In this document: positions 8,020 to 12,185 of the stretch, piece after piece
Numbering within the stretch: position 1 is the first letter of the stretch
Layout of the letters: each line of letters starts with the position of its first letter
Source of the DNA: JARROD01 sp037384225
GTDB lineage: Bacteria; Pseudomonadota; Gammaproteobacteria; Pseudomonadales; Cellvibrionaceae
Assembly: GCA_037384225.1 (NCBI GenBank)
Contig: JARROD010000084.1
Coordinates: forward strand, 1 to 12,185
Direction: 5' to 3'
DNA: 12,185 nucleotides
The notes under the pieces: generated by a model
Database searches by the model: none
What the model saw: the letters and a program-made list of their open reading frames with translations, nothing else
What the model was told of the DNA's origin: nothing
Translations under genes and position numbers: made by a program

Positions 8020-8064
8020 CCGTTTCCACGACGGTTGATAAAACCACTCAGCAATATCTGTTTA
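8020..8064 (-). other. In-frame TAA stop plus 14-codon relic of the post-AT linker
   Basis: The KS-AT frame ends with TAA (complement of 8062-8064). The next 14 codons (8061-8020) stay in the same frame and lead without another stop into the KR-ACP-TE gene. They read Thr-Asp-Ile-Ala-Glu-Trp-Phe-Tyr-Gln-Pro-Ser-Trp-Lys-Arg. Trp-Phe-Tyr followed by Pro-Ser-Trp-Lys-Arg is the conserved start of the post-AT linker in type I PKS modules. The segment was thus coding, and the TAA probably arose in a continuous gene. TAA also ends all four left-hand genes, so it is an ordinary stop in this genome. Confidence 0.9.
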
Positions 8065-10785
8065 TTTTGCTTCATTAATTTGAGCCTTTATGTTTGGCTG
8101 TTTTGGTGGATCAATCCAATAGCGTTTCCGTTCAAAAGGATAAGTGGGTAAAGGAACGCGATAATGCTTTTCGCCCCCATAGTAGCGGCTCCAATCAACC
8201 TGGACCCCGGCCAACCAGAGTTGACCTAATGCCCTTAGTAAAAAGTCATCATCCTGAGGATGGCGGACTGAAGCTACGTTGATTTGTTGCAAAGGCTTGT
8301 CAGGGTGGCGTTGGGCCAGGGTAGTTAAGGTTTGTCCCGGCCCCACTTCTAAGAGGATTTGATCGGGGTGGTTAAAGAATTGCTTCACTCCATCAGAGAA
8401 TCGAACGCAAGAACGCAAATGCTGGGCGTAATAACCGGGATCAGTGGCTGCCTCCAAGGTGATCCAAGTGCCCGTTACATTAGAGATAAAAGGCATTTTT
8501 GGTGAATTGAGTTTCACCTGTTTTACGATCCGGAGGAAGGGCTCCAATACCGGTTCCATCATGCTCGAATGGAAGGCGTGAGAAGTATGGAGACGACGGC
8601 CTTCCACGTCTCTGCGGGCTATTTTTCGTTCGAAGGCTTCTATGGCTTCGGTCGTTCCAGAAACTACACAGTTGGATGGACTGTTGATCGAGGCAATCTC
8701 CAGGGAAGTTCCTTCTAATAAAGGTATAACCTCACTTTCCGGCAGGGGCACAGCTAACATTGAGCCCGATGGCATGGAGTGCATAAGTTGCCCCCGTGCA
8801 GCGACTACTGCTAGAGCATCTTCTAGGCTGAAAACCCCGGCTAGGGTGGCGGCCACGTATTCCCCAAGACTATGGCCGATCGCTGCTACAGATTTAACCC
8901 CCCAGGAAATCCACAATTGCGCCAAAGCATACTCAATGACAAACAAGGCTGGTTGGGCAATGGATGTTTGTTTAAGTTTCTCAGTGGCGGCAAATGTTTG
9001 CTCTTGCGGAGGATATAAAATGTTCCTCAAATCAAAGCCTAAGTGGGGTTGAAGCAAAACGCAACATTGGTCAACTTGTTCTTGAAAACAGCTTTCAGTT
9101 TCATAGAGCTTTCTAGTCATATTTACATACTGCGATCCCTGGCCTGTAAACATAAACACCACAGAACGGTTTTTTACTTGACCGCCATTGCTTAAAACTA
9201 GCGTGGTGTCTTGGGAAGAAAGGATTCCAGCAGCACCTTCATTGTCGTTAGACACCACTGCAATTCGTCGATAATCGAAAGCTTTACGTCCTGCGCTCAG
9301 GGTATAAGCTACATCCTCTATGTTAAGCTCTGAGTGCTGTTTTAAATGATTCGCTAACTTAATTGTTGCTGCTTCTAACGCTGTCTGAGTCTTTGCTGAT
9401 AATAATAATAATACTTTTTCCTTCTGTGGAAGGCCTTCTGTAGAATGCCTTTCTACCAAAGGCTCCCATTCCTCCAGTACCACATGGGCATTGGTACCAC
9501 CGATCCCAAAGGAACTCACCCCGGCACGGCGTGGATTTCCATTACTTTTCCATTCCCTTAACTCGGTATTCACATAGAAGGGGCTATTTTCAAAATCTAT
9601 CTGATGATTAGGTGATTCAAAGTTGAGACTGGGTGGTATTTGCCTATGTTTTAATATTAAAACAGTTTTAATTAAGCTGGTAATTCCTGCCGCAGTATCC
9701 AGATGCCCCACATTGGTTTTAACCGAACCAATGGCACAGAAGCCTTTTCGCTGAGTTTTGCTTCGGAATGCTTTTGTTAAAGCAGCTATTTCAATAGGGT
9801 CGCCTAAAGGGGTTGCGGTACCATGGGCTTCAATATAGGTAATGGTTTCTGGATTAACTTCAGCCATTTCCTGTGCTTCAGAAATGACGGCGGCCTGACC
9901 TTCCATACCGGGAGCGGTAAAACCAATTTTTAAATTACCATCATTATTGGTGGCCCACCCTTTCACAATAGCATGGATAGTGTCTCTATCGGCTAACGCA
10001 TCTTCCAGGCATTTGAGCACTACAATTCCGACACCATTACCTCCCAACATGCCTTTTCCGTTAGCATCGAAAGCCCGGCAGTGTCCATCCGGGGATAAAA
10101 CTAAACCTTCTTGATACAGATAACCTGTTTTGCGAAGCGACGTTAGGGAAACGCCTCCAACTAAAGCGATTTTACACTTCCCTTCCAATAAGGCCTCGCA
10201 GGCAAGATCCAAGGCTACCAGGGAAGTAGAGCATGCGGTTTGTACATCCAACGAAGGCCCTCTAAGGTTTAGCTTATAAGCTACTCTTGTCGTGAGAAAA
10301 TCAACCATATTTCCTACTGATATTTCAGAAAATGTGGCTGGATCGGCAGAACTAAAATTAAAGTGAGGAGCTACGTGGTTAATTAAGTAATTGTTTAACC
10401 CTGCTCCACCATAAACACCAATTGATCCGGGATACGCTTCTGCATAATATCCGGCATTTTCCAAGGCCGACCATGCACATTCTAAAAACAAACGCTGCTG
10501 GGGATCCATCAGAGTGGCTTCTCTAGGACTGTAGCCAAAGAATGACGCATCAAAAAGGTCGGCATCTTCTAAAAATGGGCTGGCTTTAACATAGTTGGGG
10601 TTGTTAAGTAAACCCGGCTCCACCCCTTCCGCCAAAAGTTCATCATCAGAAAAGCGACGGACAGATTCCACTCCGTCCTTTAGGTTTTGCCAAAATTCAT
10701 CGATATCTTTGGCACCGGGAAAACGACCAGCCATTCCGATAATCGCAATCGCCGAGTCGTCAATTTCATGTGCGGATTCAATCAT
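8062..10785 (-). CDS. Type I PKS ketosynthase-acyltransferase protein (KS-AT), malonyl-specific
   Basis: First two domains of a PKS extension module, 907 residues, starting at the ATG at 10785. The KS is about 10-440, with catalytic Cys185 in Val-Gln-Thr-Ala-Cys-Ser-Thr-Ser, His321 in Glu-Ala-His-Gly-Thr-Ala and His361 in Asn-Val-Gly-His. Thr-Ala-Cys-Ser-Thr-Ser with the preceding Val-Gln is frequent in KS domains that follow NRPS modules. The AT is about 543-840, with Ser639 in Gly-His-Ser-Leu-Gly, Arg664, and His-Ala-Phe-His at 736-739, which marks malonyl-CoA in place of methylmalonyl-CoA. The chain ends after the usual post-AT Leu-Pro-Thr-Tyr-Pro-Phe and Arg-Tyr-Trp, then stops at the in-frame TAA. 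As translated it has no carrier protein and cannot complete a cycle without the downstream polypeptide. The start overlaps the NRPS stop as ATGA, with only a weak AAGAG upstream, so translational coupling is likely. No docking helix is visible at its C-terminus. Confidence 0.9.
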   Translation of the reverse strand: MIESAHEIDDSAIAIIGMAGRFPGAKDIDEFWQNLKDGVESVRRFSDDELLAEGVEPGLLNNPNYVKASPFLEDADLFDASFFGYSPREATLMDPQQRLFLECAWSALENAGYYAEAYPGSIGVYGGAGLNNYLINHVAPHFNFSSADPATFSEISVGNMVDFLTTRVAYKLNLRGPSLDVQTACSTSLVALDLACEALLEGKCKIALVGGVSLTSLRKTGYLYQEGLVLSPDGHCRAFDANGKGMLGGNGVGIVVLKCLEDALADRDTIHAIVKGWATNNDGNLKIGFTAPGMEGQAAVISEAQEMAEVNPETITYIEAHGTATPLGDPIEIAALTKAFRSKTQRKGFCAIGSVKTNVGHLDTAAGITSLIKTVLILKHRQIPPSLNFESPNHQIDFENSPFYVNTELREWKSNGNPRRAGVSSFGIGGTNAHVVLEEWEPLVERHSTEGLPQKEKVLLLLSAKTQTALEAATIKLANHLKQHSELNIEDVAYTLSAGRKAFDYRRIAVVSNDNEGAAGILSSQDTTLVLSNGGQVKNRSVVFMFTGQGSQYVNMTRKLYETESCFQEQVDQCCVLLQPHLGFDLRNILYPPQEQTFAATEKLKQTSIAQPALFVIEYALAQLWISWGVKSVAAIGHSLGEYVAATLAGVFSLEDALAVVAARGQLMHSMPSGSMLAVPLPESEVIPLLEGTSLEIASINSPSNCVVSGTTEAIEAFERKIARRDVEGRRLHTSHAFHSSMMEPVLEPFLRIVKQVKLNSPKMPFISNVTGTWITLEAATDPGYYAQHLRSCVRFSDGVKQFFNHPDQILLEVGPGQTLTTLAQRHPDKPLQQINVASVRHPQDDDFLLRALGQLWLAGVQVDWSRYYGGEKHYRVPLPTYPFERKRYWIDPPKQPNIKAQINEAK

Positions 10786-12185
10786 ACTCTTAATCGCTGT
10801 TGTTTTCGTTTCTTTTTCGCGGCTTTACCTGCGCGACGCATCTCAGTTTGATTGGATATTGTTACAATCCCAGATAGATCGTTTTGCTTTTGATTCAGGT
10901 AGTTGGCCAATGCTTGGATTGTAGGGTATTGGAACAGTTCAAGCATGGATAACGGCTGTTCCAATTGCTGTGATAATCGGCTATGAAGCTGTGCCAGAAG
11001 TAAGGAATGCCCCCCTAAATCAAAGAAGTTATCATGAATACCCACCTTATCCTGCCGCAGCGAAAGAATTTCAGCCCAGACCTCTGCCACCACTTTTTCC
11101 ATCTCGGTGCGAGGCGCCACATAGTCCTGTGTTTGCAATGCATCCTGGTCGGGTAAGGGTAGAGCCTTGCGGTTGACTTTGCCATTGGGGGTTAACGGCA
11201 GTTCATCCAAAAAAATAAAAAAGCTCGGAATCATATAATGGGGCAATTGATCTTTAAGTGCACTGCGTAGTGATGTTTTATCAATGGTAAGGGATTCTTC
11301 ACAAACCACATAGGCAGCCAATAAACTCCCCCCACTTCCCTCACCGAGGCTGTTAGCCAAGACAACCGCTTCTCGAACACCGGGCTGCTGAGTGAGCGCA
11401 CTTTCAATTTCTCCTAATTCAATCCGAAAACCGCGAATTTTTACCTGATTGTCGGTTCGCCCGACATATTCGATATCACCGCTGTTTAACCACCTGGCCA
11501 GATCGCCCGTTTTATAGAGCTTGGTTCCTGCAGAAAATGGGTTATCGATAAATTTTTCAGCTGTCAACTCGGGGCTATTTAAATAACCTCGCGCCAACCC
11601 TCTTCCCGCTATACAGAGCTCTCCCGTAACGCCAATAGGCACAGGATTCAATTGTTCATCGACAATATACAATGCTGTATTAGCGATCGGCTTTCCGATA
11701 GGGGTATTAATACTGGAAATATTTTGATTGGAACAGGAAAACCGGGCGCTATATATAGAAGATTCCGTCGGCCCATAAATATTTTCAACCTGCGCTCGAC
11801 TAAAAGTATCTACGCACTCTTTCACCAGCGATTTCGGAAAAGCCTCTCCGGCCACCATAAGATACTTCAATGAGTTGGACTCAATAAAGGTATCGTTCTG
11901 GCGAGACTGTTCCACAAACACACTAAGCATGGACGGCGCGAAATTAACATGGGTTATTTTATGCTTATCTATACAGTCAATGAGTATTTCGGGTGATTTT
12001 TCCGCATCTGGCGGTAAGATTACTACATGCCCACAACCGACAAACCACCCCAATAGTTCCGATATCGATACATCGAATACATTGTTTGTCTTTAACAGGT
12101 AGGAATCCCCTACACTAACGGGATAGTTCGATTCAAGAAAATACAAGGTATTTAAAACGCTTTCGTGGTTTACCGCCACGCCTTT
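10782..12185 (-). CDS. NRPS adenylation-PCP protein, 5' end cut by window edge
   Basis: Terminal part of a non-ribosomal peptide synthetase; 467 codons are visible. The frame is open to the window edge and begins Lys-Gly-Val, the end of core motif A3, so the GTG at 12179 is not a real start. Numbering from the edge: A4 Phe-Asp-Val-Ser 37-40, A5 Tyr-Gly-Pro-Thr-Glu 137-141, A6 188-202, A7 Tyr-Lys-Thr-Gly-Asp 224-228, A8 242-261, A9 314-320, and A10 Asn-Gly-Lys with catalytic Lys336. The PCP follows at about 355-430, with Ser394 in Asp-Leu-Gly-Gly-His-Ser. It activates an amino acid with ATP and holds it as a thioester for the KS. Hand alignment to GrsA gives pocket residues D, V, S, N, M, A, I, I, Y, K; the Asp implies an alpha-amino acid, but I cannot name it. 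The Lys/Arg-rich C-terminal tail may be a linker or docking segment. The stop overlaps the KS-AT start by four bases. Confidence 0.92.
   Translation of the reverse strand, partial: KGVAVNHESVLNTLYFLESNYPVSVGDSYLLKTNNVFDVSISELLGWFVGCGHVVILPPDAEKSPEILIDCIDKHKITHVNFAPSMLSVFVEQSRQNDTFIESNSLKYLMVAGEAFPKSLVKECVDTFSRAQVENIYGPTESSIYSARFSCSNQNISSINTPIGKPIANTALYIVDEQLNPVPIGVTGELCIAGRGLARGYLNSPELTAEKFIDNPFSAGTKLYKTGDLARWLNSGDIEYVGRTDNQVKIRGFRIELGEIESALTQQPGVREAVVLANSLGEGSGGSLLAAYVVCEESLTIDKTSLRSALKDQLPHYMIPSFFIFLDELPLTPNGKVNRKALPLPDQDALQTQDYVAPRTEMEKVVAEVWAEILSLRQDKVGIHDNFFDLGGHSLLLAQLHSRLSQQLEQPLSMLELFQYPTIQALANYLNQKQNDLSGIVTISNQTEMRRAGKAAKKKRKQQRLRV

Noticed and set aside
8062..8064. Selenocysteine or pyrrolysine recoding, or a reassigned stop codon
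   Set aside because: Those use TGA or TAG. The codon is TAA, which also ends four neighbouring genes.
8642..9052. Plus-strand frame opposite the AT domain
   Set aside because: It is antisense to conserved AT coding sequence and encodes nothing recognisable.
9398..9413. AAT/ATA-type microsatellite
   Set aside because: On the minus strand it encodes a short Leu run (Val-Leu-Leu-Leu-Leu-Ser) at the conserved KS-AT linker strand; ordinary coding sequence.

Overview
The window joins two unrelated blocks that converge on a short gap at about 5252-5367. The left block (1-5251, plus strand) is a tight gene set: an RND/MMPL-type inner-membrane transporter cut by the window edge, a periplasmic LolA-like protein, an outer-membrane beta-barrel protein and a TetR-family regulator. 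Spacing is 2 bp, 1 bp and an 11-bp overlap, so it reads as one operon. The right block (5368-12185, minus strand) is the downstream end of a hybrid NRPS-PKS assembly line, read from right to left: an adenylation-PCP protein cut by the right edge, a KS-AT protein, and a KR-ACP-thioesterase protein.

The organism is most likely a Gram-negative proteobacterium, probably a marine-type gammaproteobacterium. Signal peptides, a LolA-fold protein and a barrel ending in Phe require an outer membrane, and this operon type is common in that group. This is inference; no rRNA or other marker gene is present. Base composition changes at the junction: 43 of 60 bases are G/C at 2041-2100, against 18 of 60 at 6361-6420 and 27 of 60 at 8341-8400. 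That fits an NRPS-PKS cluster of different history placed beside resident genes.

The assembly line ends here, because the last protein carries a terminal thioesterase. The visible part should activate an alpha-amino acid and load it on the PCP. It should then extend it once with malonyl-CoA (AT has a His-Ala-Phe-His motif), reduce the keto group (KR, with no DH or ER), and release the chain by the thioesterase. The expected terminal unit is a statine-like gamma-amino-beta-hydroxy acid. Earlier modules lie beyond the right edge.

The most notable observation is that the KS-AT and KR-ACP-TE genes are one reading frame broken by a single in-frame TAA (8062-8064, minus strand). The 14 codons between this stop and the next usable start (TTG at 8019) still encode the conserved post-AT linker with its Trp-Phe-Tyr and Pro-Ser-Trp-Lys-Arg elements. 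The stop therefore cuts a former single-chain module (KS-AT-KR-ACP-TE, 5368-10785) instead of separating two designed subunits. It could be a nonsense mutation, a base-call error, readthrough, or a split enzyme restored by reinitiation.

No tRNA, rRNA, CRISPR array, insertion sequence or phage gene was recognised.
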